Below are positions 15,024-27,000 of a stretch of DNA of 38,000 nucleotides, one piece after another. The translations under genes and the position numbers were made by a program. How positions within the stretch are numbered: the first letter of the stretch is position 1; every line of letters starts with the position of its first letter. Source of the stretch: Mucilaginibacter gossypii (GTDB taxonomy: Bacteria > Bacteroidota > Bacteroidia > Sphingobacteriales > Sphingobacteriaceae); the NCBI RefSeq assembly GCF_900100945.1, contig NZ_FNCG01000031.1:1-38000 (forward strand). Direction: 5' to 3'. The notes under the pieces are model-generated. The model was not told where the DNA came from and ran no database searches. It saw only the letters and a list, made by a program, of their open reading frames with translations.

Positions 15024-16469
15024 ATGGATGTATTTAACTATCTGATCGGCGCAAGTGCCTGCATGGGTTTAGGTTATATGCTATATCCATTGGTGTTAAA
15101 GCATCTAACGTTTTTCTCAATAACCCGGTTTTACTTATTGTTCACTGTAACAATAAGTCTAATAATTCCAGCGATACACATTAAAGTGAGGGAACCCCTT
15201 CCTGTTAGCCCAACAACTCAGAATGTAATTGTTACTCAGACCACCGCACCCGAAAAGGAATATTTACAGCCCGTTGCACGTCAAAACAACACCATTAACT
15301 GGCTATTAATTGCCGGTGCCGTGTATAGCGCAATTTGTTTTGCTATAATTTTTAAAACGGCATTCAGCGTATTGAAAATAATAAATCATGTAAAAAAGCA
15401 TGGTGTAAGATCCGGAGAAAATTACCTGGTGGTGGACAGGTATAAAAATAACGCATCTTTTTTTAACTACATTTTTATCAGTCCGGGCAATACAGCATCA
15501 TCAGAAATAGCCCAGGTATTGGCCCATGAAAAAACACATGCCCGCCTGTTTCACTCAGCGGACAACCTATACATGGAGCTTGTGAAAGCGTTTTTCTGGT
15601 TTAACCCCTTCATTTACCTCATTGCAAATGCCCTGAACGAGGTTCATGAAGTTGAGGTTGACCATTTAATGAAGCATGTTTTTAACGCCAAACAATATGC
15701 TTCATTAATCCTCAAATTATCTACTTCGTCATCTACAGGCCTTGTTAACCAATTCAGCACTTACAGTTCAAAAAGTAGAATCGTAATGTTGTTTAAGCCC
15801 CATTCGCATGCATTAAAAAAGTTATGGTACCTGGCTATTGTACCTGTACTGGCCATTTATGGATATTGGATTTCGGTTGAAAAGGTTTACGGCAAAGCGT
15901 TGAAAAAAGATTTTGTATTGGTGCTGGATGCGGGCCATGGCGGTAGTCAGTATGGTACGGTTGGTGCCGGAGGTTATATTGAAAAAGATCTGAACCTCGA
16001 GGTTGTCAATCAGATCAAAGCCGTAGCCGAAAAACAAGGTATCCACACTATTTTAACCCGGCCCGATGACAGCTACTTAGATCTGCGCGGCAGAGTTGTG
16101 TATAAAGGGGACGCATTTATTTCCATACACCTGAACGCGCCCGGCTACTGGACCAAACATACCAATGGCATGGAGGTGATCATAGATAAAAATGAACTGT
16201 ATCCTTTAAATAAAAAATTGGCCGGCCATTTAAAAACCAGTTTACAACAGCTAAGCGGTATAAACACCCGGCGAAAAATGGATATCAGCGAAACCTCGCC
16301 CGATAATACGCTGTATATTTTACGGCATAATAAAGCACCGGCCGTATTGTTAGAGCTGGGCTACATGACAGACACTGCTGATCTTAATTATATCACCAAA
16401 GCGGATAACCAGTATAAAATAGCCGAAAAAATTGTCAATGCGATAGTAGCTTACGGCACAGGAGAATAA
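15024..16469 (+). CDS. BlaR1-like M56 metalloprotease fused to N-acetylmuramoyl-L-alanine amidase
   Basis: A 481-residue membrane protein. Residues 1-285 are a BlaR1-type M56 peptidase: helices near 4-22, 33-52, 92-112 and 268-284, with the zinc motif His168-Glu-x-x-His172 (LAHEKTHARL) and an acidic cluster NEVHEVEVDH at 205-214. Residues ~296-478 are an Amidase_3 domain with its zinc ligands His305 (LDAGHGG), Glu320 (IEKDL) and His369 (SIHLNA), plus catalytic Glu444 (LLELGYMTD), all present. After the fourth helix the amidase should face the periplasm, the position of the penicillin-binding sensor in BlaR1. It likely binds or cuts peptidoglycan and signals inward to the BlaI protein encoded two bases upstream. 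The wiring is inferred; both active sites are visible. Confidence 0.9.
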   Translation: MDVFNYLIGASACMGLGYMLYPLVLKHLTFFSITRFYLLFTVTISLIIPAIHIKVREPLPVSPTTQNVIVTQTTAPEKEYLQPVARQNNTINWLLIAGAVYSAICFAIIFKTAFSVLKIINHVKKHGVRSGENYLVVDRYKNNASFFNYIFISPGNTASSEIAQVLAHEKTHARLFHSADNLYMELVKAFFWFNPFIYLIANALNEVHEVEVDHLMKHVFNAKQYASLILKLSTSSSTGLVNQFSTYSSKSRIVMLFKPHSHALKKLWYLAIVPVLAIYGYWISVEKVYGKALKKDFVLVLDAGHGGSQYGTVGAGGYIEKDLNLEVVNQIKAVAEKQGIHTILTRPDDSYLDLRGRVVYKGDAFISIHLNAPGYWTKHTNGMEVIIDKNELYPLNKKLAGHLKTSLQQLSGINTRRKMDISETSPDNTLYILRHNKAPAVLLELGYMTDTADLNYITKADNQYKIAEKIVNAIVAYGTGE

Positions 16470-16539
16470 TATTTAAGCCCAACCCTTATTTTAGGATTGA
16501 TAAGGCTTCGGCAATAATCCAAACATTTGATTAGATACC

Positions 16540-17025
16540 ATGAAGGTGATTTTATCGGCCTTATTGCTACTGCTTTGCCTAAACTCAATGGCTCAAAGTA
16601 GTGGAAAAACAGAAACAGCGAGGGGTACCATCAGCGGAAAAATTGTTAGCGCTAAGGATAGCCAAGCAATTGAAGGCACAAGGATAACCCTTAAAAGCCA
16701 AAAGGACACACTTTATAAAAATGTGGTTCATAGTGATCAGTCCGGCGTTTTTGAATTTAAAAACCTGCAAAACGGAACTTATTCCCTGCAGATAAAACAT
16801 TGGGTTTACAAGGAAGTTTCTATCGGGCAACTGATTATCAATGCAACAAAACTCTCTATAAATCTATCCGAAATTAAATTGGAGATGGCCGAAAATGATT
16901 TAAAGGAGGTTGTGATCAGAACCGGGCAAAAGCCTTATACCGAACAGAAAATAGACCGGACCATTGTAAATGTTAGTCAGTTGCTTTCAAACAATGGTGT
17001 GAGTGCCTTTATACGGTCCGCTTGA
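16540..17025 (+). pseudogene. TonB-dependent receptor, N-terminal fragment
   Basis: The frame opens with a signal peptide (MKVILSALLLLLCLNSMAQS), then a CarboxypepD_reg-like domain (GTISGKIVSAKDSQAIEGTR ... SDQSGVFEFKNLQNGTYSL) and the linker into the plug, LKEVVIRTGQKPYTEQKIDR followed by TIVNVSQLLSNNG. This is the start of the Bacteroidota outer-membrane beta-barrel/TonB receptor type (KPLIEQKIDRTIVNVD...SNAG). Homology stops at about 17009; the last five codons before the stop come from the next fragment read out of frame. Intact relatives have 750-1000 residues, so the barrel and most of the plug are missing. It lies 70 bases downstream of the M56-amidase gene. Confidence 0.8.
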
Positions 17026-18220
17026 ATTTGCTATTGAGCAGGCGCACAAACGCGATATGGAGCTACATGCCTGGTTTAACCCGTACAGGGCAACTAAGGA
17101 TGGTAATTATACTGCTTTAAGTCCGCACCATATTACCAACATTAAACCCGAATGGTTTTTTACCTATGCAGGCCAAAAGTTGTTTGATCCGGGAATCCCC
17201 GAGGTAAGGGAATATATTGTGCGGGTTATACTTGATGTGGTAGATAATTATGATGTTGATGGCATCCATATCGATGATTACTTTTATCCCTACCATGTAG
17301 CCGGGCAGCAAATCAATGACTCGCAAACATTTGCCAAATACGGATCGGCATTTACCGATATTAGGGAGTGGCGGCGTGATAACGTAAACCGGCTGGTTAA
17401 AATGTTAAGTGATAGCATTCAACAGCATAATCCAAGGTTAAAGTTTGGCGCAAGCCCTTCGGGTATCTGGGCCAATAAATATCAAAACCCGGAAGGTACT
17501 GATACACGTGGCGGTGACTCCTATTACGAGCTTTACGCCGACTCCAAAAAATGGGTAAAAGAAGGTTGGGTTGATTATATTAACCCGCAGCTGTACCGTT
17601 TGCTCAACGACCGTTCGGTTGCCTTTAATGTTTTGGTTGATTGGTGGGGCAATAATACCTACGGACGGCATTTATATATTGGGCAGGGGCCTTACCGCAT
17701 TATCGAAAATAAGCTTATCGGGTTCAGACAGCCATCTCAATTGCCCAAACAGATTAAATACCTGCGCAAAAATCCACGGGTGCAGGGCAGTGTTTATTTC
17801 AGTTCAAACTCACTGATTAAAAACCCGCTTGGCTTTACCGACTCTTTAAAAAATAACTATTATCGTTACCCTGCGCTGCCGCCGGTGATGTTATGGCGTG
17901 ATTCTATAGCGCCGAACCCGCCAAATGGGGTTGCAGCTACTTCCTCTGCCGGAGCAGTAACCCTTACCTGGCAGCAACCATTACCCGCTACTGATAATGA
18001 GCCTGTATATGGTTATGTAATTTATCGTTTTGACGAAAGCGATAAATTGATAAAAATCGAAGACCCTAAGAAAATTATCCATATTCAATACAACACAAAT
18101 ACTACTTATACAGATATAAGCACAATCAAAGGAAAATCATACCGCTACGCTGTTACTGCGATAGACAGGCTTAAGAATGAAAGTGAGCGTTCTATGCCTG
18201 TTTTAATCAAATTCAAATAA
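17003..18220 (+). pseudogene. GHL10 family glycosidase-like protein, N-terminally truncated
   Basis: The 405-residue frame shows the C-terminal part of a DUF187/GHL10 (COG1649, YngK-like) hydrolase: PLEFAIEQAHKRDMELHAWF, NPYRA, the DGIHIDDYFYPY acidic active-site strand, FGASPSGIWAN and WVDYINPQLYR, followed by an FN3-like domain at ~300-405 (PPNGVAATSSAGAVTLTWQQ). Family members carry a signal peptide and about 120 further barrel residues in front of 'PLEYAI'. Here they are replaced by the TonB-receptor fragment, which overlaps the GTG start. A shortened protein could still be translated, but with no export signal and part of the barrel missing it is probably dead. The (beta/alpha)8 family is thought to act on cell-wall or similar glycans. 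Confidence 0.75.
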
Positions 18221-18230
18221 TATCAAACAT

Positions 18231-18743
18231 GTTCATCTCTATTATCGCCTGAACGTGTTTCCCATTCTGCTTCCTGCTCTTCGGGAACGGACAGATGATA
18301 TCCTGTTGCTTGCCGTATTTTTCGCCTGGAAATTATGTAAAAAGATCGGTAAACCTTTTCGCGGGATTGACGAGAAGGCCATGGATGAACTTCAGCAGTG
18401 TCAATGGCCCGGCAACATACGAGAGTTAGAAAATGTGATAGAGCAGGCTGTGATCATCAATGATGGTCAAAGTTTGCTTGGGCTCGGACGGCAGTTGACC
18501 GATAGGATCTCTACTAAAAATAATGATCATATAGAGGCTCCTTCGACACTTCACTTACCTAAAACACTTTCAGAGATCAAGCGGTTACAGCAACAGACCG
18601 AAAGAGAAAATATCTTATCCATACTTAAGATCGCCAACGGCCGGATAAGAGGCAAGAACGGGGCTGCAGAACTACTTAACTTAAAGCCGACCACCCTTGA
18701 ATCGCGGATGGAAAAATTAGGGATCAGCAAGTCGAACATCTGA
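18231..18743 (+). pseudogene. Sigma54-dependent activator, C-terminal fragment
   Basis: In frame from about 18234 the DNA reads HLYYRLNVFPI, LLPALRERTDDI, then QWPGNIRELENVIEQAVIIN and a Fis-type helix-turn-helix (KNGAAELLNLKPTTLESRME). This is the end of the AAA+ domain and the DNA-binding domain of an NtrC-type enhancer-binding protein. The receiver or sensor part and the Walker and GAFTGA motifs are missing, so it cannot activate sigma54. Homology begins within about ten bases of the stop of the GHL10 fragment (18220), a third head-to-tail join in 2 kb. Confidence 0.82.
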
Positions 18744-19049
18744 TCCTTTTGTCCCGGCGTTCGGATAAGATATATTATAGGTGAATTTAAATGCCCCTTA
18801 GACCAGATGACTGACCACTGTGATCTGTTGATCGAAAAAACAACAACTCCGACTCAGATAATCTCGGAGCATCACGATGCGTAGGTTGTAGAACTTTGTA
18901 TTTAAAGATCTATGCAAATGCAGACCCGCATAATTAAAGATATCTATAAATACAAATAGTTATCACGAAGATCATCACAGTCGCCCACCAAAAAGGGGAC
19001 GTAGAGAAAGGGTATCATCTGTTAATATTTTGCGATTAATAGTTTTATA
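18744..19049. other. Intergenic, small hairpin, no gene
   Basis: This 306-base gap separates the converging activator fragment and the surface-protein operon. It contains a 6-bp hairpin CTCCGA (18847-18852) / TCGGAG (18864-18869) without a T tract. No coding frame or RNA gene was recognised. Confidence 0.5.
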
Positions 19050-21056
19050 CTACTTTGCCCGCCTGATGGCTTTTTCCTGCCCCGCGTTACTTTCCACTTT
19101 ATTAAGCATCGCTGTTATTTTATAAACGTATAATACTCCTGGTTGTACGGTTTTATCTACGTAGGTAACCGCATTTTTAACGTCAGATACCTTGCTAAAG
19201 CTTTTCGCAGTAACAGCTTTACGGTAAACTACGTAATCATTACCCTTGTCATTTCCAGGCCAGGTAAGCTGAATGCCATCGGTTTTGTTGATCAGGTAAA
19301 AATCCGAAGGCGGGGAGATAAAATCATAGGTTGGTACTGTTAGCTCAGTAAGCGATGACAGCAAACTTTGGTTAGCAAAAGCATCAACGGAGGTAACACC
19401 ATATTCATAAGTTTTGCCCGGCGTAGCGAGTGTATCCCTGAAAAACGGAAGGCGCTCCACTTTTGAGATCATCTTAAAAAAAGGCTGCCCTTTTTCTCTT
19501 CGGAATACGATATAGCCAATCACATTGTCATACACCGCAACAGTGTTTTCCCATTTAAGGCTCACAGCCCTATCGGCCCAGCGGCTTTGCACTCCTGCAG
19601 GCGATGCTACATACTGGGCTTTTAACGGACGGATGCCTACCGATGCGGATATATCGCTCATGTTTTGCGCCAGGTTCATTACCTGCACAGCATATATGTA
19701 TTGTGTTGCCCCGTTCAGGTATTTTAACGAATCGCGGTAAACGGTATCACGGATTGGCGGTGAAATAACCTGCATATCTTTAGCAGACGTACCACGAAGC
19801 ACATAGTAAGCAAAAAGATCAAGCTCAGGGTTTTTATCCCAGCTAAGTACAATAAACCGGGTGCTATCCTGTTTGGCGGTTAGCCCGCCCGGTTTTGACG
19901 GCCTCTCATTTTTTACCTGCATTGAGCCATTCGCGGTAGCGGTTGGCAGCATTTTAAAGCCCGGATAAGGTACCAGCAAAGGCCTCACCTGGTAGTAATA
20001 TACCATATTGGGCAGCACTTTGCGGTCGAGGTAATTAACTGCGTTTGGTGCAAGCGTATCTGCAACAACAAATTCCTTTTGCGCCGAGCGCGATTTAAGA
20101 ATCTGGATCCCCGAGTAAACGGCCTGCCGTGGCAAGGCGTTCCAGCTTAAATACAACGCATTGGTGGTATCTTTAACCTTAAGACCGGTAATGGTTGCGA
20201 TGCTTTTAAATGATTTGCTAAGATGGCTGCTGGGATCAGAACTTGCACCTTTGTTGCCGGCCATATCATAAGGTTGCATATAATAGGTAAGCAATTCGCC
20301 GGGGTTTATCTTTTCTGTAAAATAAACATGCAAACTATCATCGCGGTTATAAACTATCAAACGTTCGGCGGCCACAGTGAAGCGTTTTGAGATTGAAGAT
20401 TTTTTATATACCGATGCGAAAACGGCAGGGTTTGCAGCCGGTGCCGGAACCGACCAGGTAAACTGAACCACACTATCGGCAACCAAAGCCCTGTTCAATT
20501 TAAACTTGGGGAAAGGCACCCGCTTTACCGCCGAAACTGCTTCTGTATAAATAACCTCCGTTTTCCCCGCAGCGTCAATACCCGAAACTCGGTAAACCGT
20601 AGCGGCCGAATTGCCTTTGATGTCAGTATCGGTCCACATCATCCCGATACCTTCCAAAAACTCTTTGGAAAGGAAAAAATAACCAATTTTTTGTACATCG
20701 CCGCTTTGCAAGGTGGCCCAGGCTTCGGCATCATCCCTGGCTTTTACCTTGATCTTAAATTCATCAGCTACCAATGATCCCGTGCGTTTTTTAAATTCGG
20801 AATAGGAAGCCGGAAAAGTAACCACAGCCTGTTTTTTAAAGTTGCCTGTTCCACTTTGATCTTTGCTTACCTCGTAGCTTTTATACTTTCTGAAAATATT
20901 AAGGGATTTGGTACCGGCATCCGGTGCGTTCACCATAATGATCACCTGCTTGTCTGACGGCAGCAGGTGGCCGCCCACTACCCCGGTTTGTATTTGCTGC
21001 GCATTTACACCTGTGGCCGCTATCAGTAGTAATATTATTAAATTAAATTTTTTCAT
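19050..21056 (-). CDS. Secreted protein with tandem fibronectin type III-like domains
   Basis: A 668-residue protein with signal peptide (MKKFNLIILLLIAATGVNAQ). After an N-terminal domain of ~180 residues not recognised, it is a chain of four to five FN3-like units, each about 95 residues and showing the L.W......... Y.V.R pattern: LSWNALPRQAVYSGIQIL (~305), VLSWDKNPELDLFAYYVLRG (~405), LKWENTVAVYDNVIGYIVFR (~500) and LTWPGNDKGNDYVVYRK (~600). No type IX secretion C-terminal domain, lipobox or transmembrane anchor was found. It is last in the operon, 12 bases after the giant protein, and probably forms part of a periplasmic or surface assembly with it. No enzyme motif is visible. Confidence 0.87.
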   Translation of the reverse strand: MKKFNLIILLLIAATGVNAQQIQTGVVGGHLLPSDKQVIIMVNAPDAGTKSLNIFRKYKSYEVSKDQSGTGNFKKQAVVTFPASYSEFKKRTGSLVADEFKIKVKARDDAEAWATLQSGDVQKIGYFFLSKEFLEGIGMMWTDTDIKGNSAATVYRVSGIDAAGKTEVIYTEAVSAVKRVPFPKFKLNRALVADSVVQFTWSVPAPAANPAVFASVYKKSSISKRFTVAAERLIVYNRDDSLHVYFTEKINPGELLTYYMQPYDMAGNKGASSDPSSHLSKSFKSIATITGLKVKDTTNALYLSWNALPRQAVYSGIQILKSRSAQKEFVVADTLAPNAVNYLDRKVLPNMVYYYQVRPLLVPYPGFKMLPTATANGSMQVKNERPSKPGGLTAKQDSTRFIVLSWDKNPELDLFAYYVLRGTSAKDMQVISPPIRDTVYRDSLKYLNGATQYIYAVQVMNLAQNMSDISASVGIRPLKAQYVASPAGVQSRWADRAVSLKWENTVAVYDNVIGYIVFRREKGQPFFKMISKVERLPFFRDTLATPGKTYEYGVTSVDAFANQSLLSSLTELTVPTYDFISPPSDFYLINKTDGIQLTWPGNDKGNDYVVYRKAVTAKSFSKVSDVKNAVTYVDKTVQPGVLYVYKITAMLNKVESNAGQEKAIRRAK

Positions 21057-21068
21057 ACTGTTTTTAAA

Positions 21069-24000
21069 TTAAGGGCATACTGAACGGTCGCCGCCCACGT
21101 GGATACCAAAATTAAGTCCTCTGTGCTGCGTATACCCGAGGTCTACATTCGCAGTAGCGCAAACTTTGGCCCCGGCCGGCGGCCAGTCCCAGCACGTATC
21201 TATCGAGTTACAGCCCGGGCTACAGCCGCCTATGCTAAAGTCGGCCCGGCCACCAGCAGATCCTGAAATGAACCAGCCATCCGTATCATTACGACCGCCC
21301 CGGATATTATAACAAGCCTGGAAACCGGCGCTTACACATAAACCAATAGCGCAAGCTTTGGCTCCGCCGCCATATTTGCCTGATAAGCCAAGCAGGTAAC
21401 TATTTTCGGCAAAATTGAGCAACAGCGTTGATTTCGATTCAGTGTAGAACCATACACTGGCACTGGCTACGTATACATCAAAACCAATAGCCCTATTTTC
21501 GGGGATGCCAAGCGAAGCGGTACTATTAAGGTAGATCCCTGAAAACTCCGTATTGATATACTCCGGCGCTGCATTGGCAAAATAATACGAAAGCCTGTCG
21601 GTACGGGTTCGCGGGTTTTTAAGGCCTATAGCCATGGCGTAATCCGCCCGGGCGTTGATCAGGCCTAACAGTGAAAGGTCCATGCCGCATCCCAAAAACA
21701 CATACTTGTCTGTACTTTTACCGCTTACCACCAAATCGCCCTGGATATGCGCTTTTACCAGGCCCTTTATCGGCTCAATATCTGAAATGATACCTATCGT
21801 AAAATATTGGTTAGGTATATCTAACACGAGATCGGCATGGGCCAGGTTCAGGTAATCGGCCACTTGTACAGTAGCATAACCTTTTATAACGGGGCCGCTC
21901 TCTACCGTTAGGCCTATAGGATCGAGCTTAACCAATGTACTGGTGCCGGTAAATGATAATCCTCCGTTAATATCTATTTTAAATTTCTTTTCGGCACTGT
22001 TGTAGTTGAAACCACCACCTACGTGATCAATAGTAATGATACCCACAGGAATTACTGTACCGGCGCTGAAAGCTGCCCCTACATCAATACCTCCGGTTAC
22101 CTTGTAATAGTGAAAGTTAACCGAGGCATTTATAGGCGTACCAGGTATCGATAATGACCCCGCGCCGTCAAAACCATTATCCTTGATCCCCACCTCGATC
22201 TCTGATTTCATTACCGGGATATCGATAGTGGCACCAAGCTTACTTACCGAAGCTTCAATGCCGCCGCCAACTTTAGCTTTAAAGCGGATATCGCCCGCGG
22301 TAAATTTAATCATCGGCACTTCTACCGTAAACTCGCCCTGTACACCAATAAAAGGGATTTGATCGGTAGTGTTAAACTGGATGCTTTGCACTTTAAATTT
22401 AGCAAATGCAAAATCGGCCGAGAAATCGGTTGGCGCGTCTATCATAAACCGCCCGTCGGTTTGTATTTCAAAAACAGGCAGGTTGATCTCTTTAGTAATA
22501 AAAGTATCAAACTTGATCTTGCCCGATCCGGCCAGTTTATAGGCTGATGAGCCCGGTGCTTTACCAAAGCTAAGCGGCGTGCTGCCCGGCATCAGTTTTA
22601 CTACATTCAGGAGGTTCAAGCCTTCATCGGGGATTTTAAAGCTGCCACCATAAAAAATATCCTTACCAACGCGCAGGTCTGAAAAGCTTACGGTAGATGG
22701 TGTGGATTTAGGGATCTGCACCGTAATGCTGCCGCCAAAATTGAAGCCGTCTTCCGTAAATACCAGTGAGGCCAGTGAAGCTTCCCAACTGCCGATGGAT
22801 AGTTTGGGCAGATCGGTAGCCACTATTTTCAACTTACTGATTTGCAATTGCGGGTTCAGCACAAAATCTTCAATTTTTAAGTTGATAGTTTTTATCACGC
22901 CCAGATCAGGTGTGCTTACCGAACCTTGCATGTGAATTCCCTGCTGATCAACATAACTGCCCGCGAAGGCTATTTTAGCTTTAAAACCGTACACTTCGGC
23001 CTCCCAATCGGTCATGCCGGTGTCTCCCCCCGTAAACTTCAGCTTGGTAAGCGCCGACGGCACCCCGCCCGAGCTGAAAACAGGGACCTCGGGCGATGAG
23101 GTGTTGTCAGGTATTAACTGCGGTATATAACTTTTGGCCAGCAGGTACCCCCGACTGTCGGTTACACCGGTCATATCTAACTGCAGCTTGCCTTTTATCT
23201 CTCCTTTACCACCCGTTGTACCTGTAACAACCAGGGTTTCTCCGTCGGGTTTAAGTATCAGCGGTAAAAAGTTAAATAATTTAAGCGAGAGCTGTGTATC
23301 GTCGGTCTGTACCTTGTTACCCTCTGGTATCGGATTATTTGATGCATCAAACGTAACTTTTATGTTAGTAAACTTCAACGAAATTTTATCATGGCTGCTC
23401 AATACTGAAAATAGCGGGGTAAGATCACTGAATTTACCGGTTACGCGATAAGAATTAAGGCCATCGGGGGTCATTTGATCCAGCGCCACCGGAAAACCCA
23501 GTAACTTGCTTATGTTTTTACCACCGCCATCGCCAAGGGTAAAATTAACGGAAGCCGGTTCGGAGGTTAGGTTTTCCTCTTGCGTTAAAGATATAAAGCC
23601 AGATTTTGATGCTTTAAGGAAGGTTTTTCCTGCCGGAAGACTGATTTGATACCGTCCATCAACCCCTGTAACGGTATTAAGATACGGTTGACCTTCAACC
23701 TCAACAACAGCGCCGCCTAAATTGCTCCCGGCAGCGGTAACAACACCGCTAACCAGGGTACCTTTAGCAAGTGTAATGTTTTGGAGACTTTCAATACCGT
23801 TTTCCTGAACAATCACTGTATTTTCAACAGCTACCAGTCCGGAACCACCTGGAGGCGTTACGCTTACTTTGGCATTACCTCCAAAGCCTTCGTAATACCA
23901 TTCGCCGTTTGTAGCTACGTGTGATGTATCAAACAGCGTGATAGTAGCATTATTTACAAGTGCACCGTTCGGGTCTAAAATCCTAAACCTTATCCTGCCT

Positions 24001-27000
24001 GTCCGGCGTACCAGGTTACCGCAATCGCCTAGATCAATAGTACGTACCGCCGACTGCACCAGCGGATTATTATGGAGGTTTTTTGAATAAAGGTCGGCAA
24101 ACTGAATGGCCGAGGCCCTCATTGCCGGGCTATTGATAAAGGCCTGATCGGTAACAGGGCCGGTTAGTACGGGGTTATTGCCCACCATATTACCTATAGG
24201 CGATGCAATTTTAGGCGTACTATTGTCAAGCACTATCGCGTTTGTTATCAGCTTTACATCGCCTATTGCCGGTGACGTAGCACTTGCCACTGTTGGCCCG
24301 GCAAAACCAAACATGCGTGTGTTATAAACAAAGCCCCTGTTAATTGATGCCTGGATACTATTGGCGGTAAGAATATTAGCATTAAGCTGGTTAAGCTTTG
24401 CGATATTATCGCCGGGGTTAATTACCGGATTAATTACCCTGTTGACTGTCGAGATCACATTAGACGGGTTTTGTAACACCAGGCCGTTGCCAAGCGCAGG
24501 GTTAGCATTTGCTTTTGACGGTGCAGGGATCACTACATCAATGGTTTGTGAAATGTATCCCTCCTTTTCAATCATCAGCTTATGGTTACCCTGGTAATAG
24601 CTTGTCTGGAAAAGCCCGTCCTCGCCCGAGTTAAAATAAACCGTTGAGTTAACAAAGTGTAAACGCGCGTTTGGAATTGCTTGCTTTGTTGACGATATAG
24701 CCCGGCCAACCACACTCACAATATCCGGTTTGATGCTGAATATCACTTCCTTGTTTGATCCGTTGGCCAGCGCCTGGAAAGTTTGTACTGTATCGGGTGT
24801 TACCTCGAGATCCTGAAATTCACTGCTTACTTTAATCAATTTTACCTTAAAGCTCGCGCGATCTTTTAGCTGCGGCAAGTTCGGGATCGTGAACCTGCCA
24901 AGCGAATCGGTCTTCACACTATAGGGGCCGTAGTCAGCAGTTAAAACTTTTACAAGGTTCAGTTCATCCATCTTGCTTAAAACACTCTCCGCTAAAATGG
25001 TTGATTTATTCGCATTACTTACAACAGTGTTCGATATAGGCGAGGGTGCGGTAGGTAATCCTGCAATGGCAGGAATTGGGCGGATAGTTGCCGGGCCGTT
25101 AAATTGCGCACCGCCAAGTGAAAGCGTGTTTAGTATTAACGGCCTTGCGATAACCCCACTGACAACAGGCAGCTGGTTATTATTGCCGCCAAGAAGGATA
25201 GCTGTTCTTGATGCTTGCCTATTGAAATAATCAATTACTGAACCCGTGAACGGTGGTGGCCCGGGATTCAATAAATCGCTCGTATTGTATTCAATCTTAA
25301 CTATGGCACCCGTAACCGGTACAAAACCCGTTGGCAGCGACATTCTTACCTCTCCAAATACGTATGCCGGCGTGGCCGTTAACCGGTAATCTGCTTTAAC
25401 ATTAAGTACCAGATTAGAAGCAAGGTTGAGGTTATGCGCTTCCAGATCGGTGGTTTTACCGTTGAAACGCTGGTTATGGCTTTCAATAACCACTAAAAAA
25501 CGCCCGCCATAAAACAGCTTACCATACTTTAGTGTTCCGCCACCGGTTCCCATTTTTACACTATCAACCGACACTTCAACCACACTACGGCCGTTTATAG
25601 TTACAGCATGTTTAGATTCAAAAGGAATATTCCCTTCCTGGTATAAGTAAGGATCGTTTTCAAAATCAATCTTATTCCGGTAAATATGTACAACAGCTAT
25701 CTTATCTTCCGGGCTGGCATCGGCCACGTCGTCTAAAGTGAGTTTTGGCGTGTAGCGCAGGGTGCGGGCCAGTAAAAGGATCTGTCCTATATCACGCATC
25801 CCCGTTGAATCCAATTTACTTATGGGGATCTCGACGGTTTTCTGCTCAAAATTTTCAGACGTTATACTGATGATCAGTTTGGTGTATTTAGCTAACCCCA
25901 TATAGGAGGGATGTGTAAAATCAATAGCGAAATTGCCTCCGCCATCGGTTTTACTGGTAGCTATCAATTCCTCCACCGGCGGTGGATCTAAGTTGTAATG
26001 GAAACCAAAACTAAAATCGAACATGGGGTTTACAAAACTGCTTGCCGGAAATGAGTACATGCCCAGGTACGAAAAATCACTCGTGTAATTTGTGGCTTGT
26101 GTGCTCGCTGTCGTGGTAGAAAAACCGTTATCCGTTTTCCAGTTTGGATCGACAACTCCTTTAATGACGATATCTGCATTAGGCAGTGCGTACCGCTCTG
26201 TTGCACTGTCAACAGCTATGGCGTCCTCGTTGTAAGAGAGGTTGGTGCCGCCCGTTGTAGTCATAACAGCGCCTGCGCCCAACCCGGCGGTGGTTTGTAC
26301 AGGCACATAAGGTATCAAGGTAGGATCTACCTGCGCAGCTGCGGCTATCCTGGAATCATTTAAAACATTAGGGGCATTAAACACAGAGGTTTTTAAAATG
26401 GAAGATATCGGCCTTGAGGCGAGACCTGGTATAGGTGCGCCTGTTAATACAATTGGCGGCGGTGTAGCCTTCACTATCGTATTTATCGGAGCAGGAATAT
26501 CAGCCGATACCCCGCCAAAACCAGCTGACCCAGTGTACTGCGCTTCGGTTTTCTTAAAAGTCCATACCAGCTTGCCTTTTATAGTATTGGTAGCGTATTG
26601 TACCGATTGAGCTTTTTGTTTGGCTTGTTCTTTAACTAAGTTGGTATCTACCTTCACAATTGGCGCCCCGCCATAAATAAACGACCGAACCTCGCTTCTG
26701 CCTTTATTGCGGAATGGGGTATTATTGAAGGGATCAAAGGCCTCTACTAAAAGCGCATACCTGCGCCCCGGTGTAAGCTGCGGATCGGCGGCATTATAGA
26801 CATAGGAGTTGCCGACAACCTCCTTCTCAAAAAAATAAGGCTGCGTTGCCGACATAAGTGCATTACTGGGGTTTCTGTCACCAAGTACCTCCACCATCCT
26901 AAGCTTATACCTTACTGACGACATGATTTGCGGAGATGTGCCCGGAGGCGTTGTCCATTGCATCAAAACAATTTGCCCGCCGGTTGTGGATAGCTGTGCA

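Noticed and set aside
14662..16469. Beta-lactam resistance operon
   Set aside because: The BlaI/M56 pair is present but there is no beta-lactamase or penicillin-binding sensor; BlaI-M56 pairs in Bacteroidota are often unrelated to resistance.
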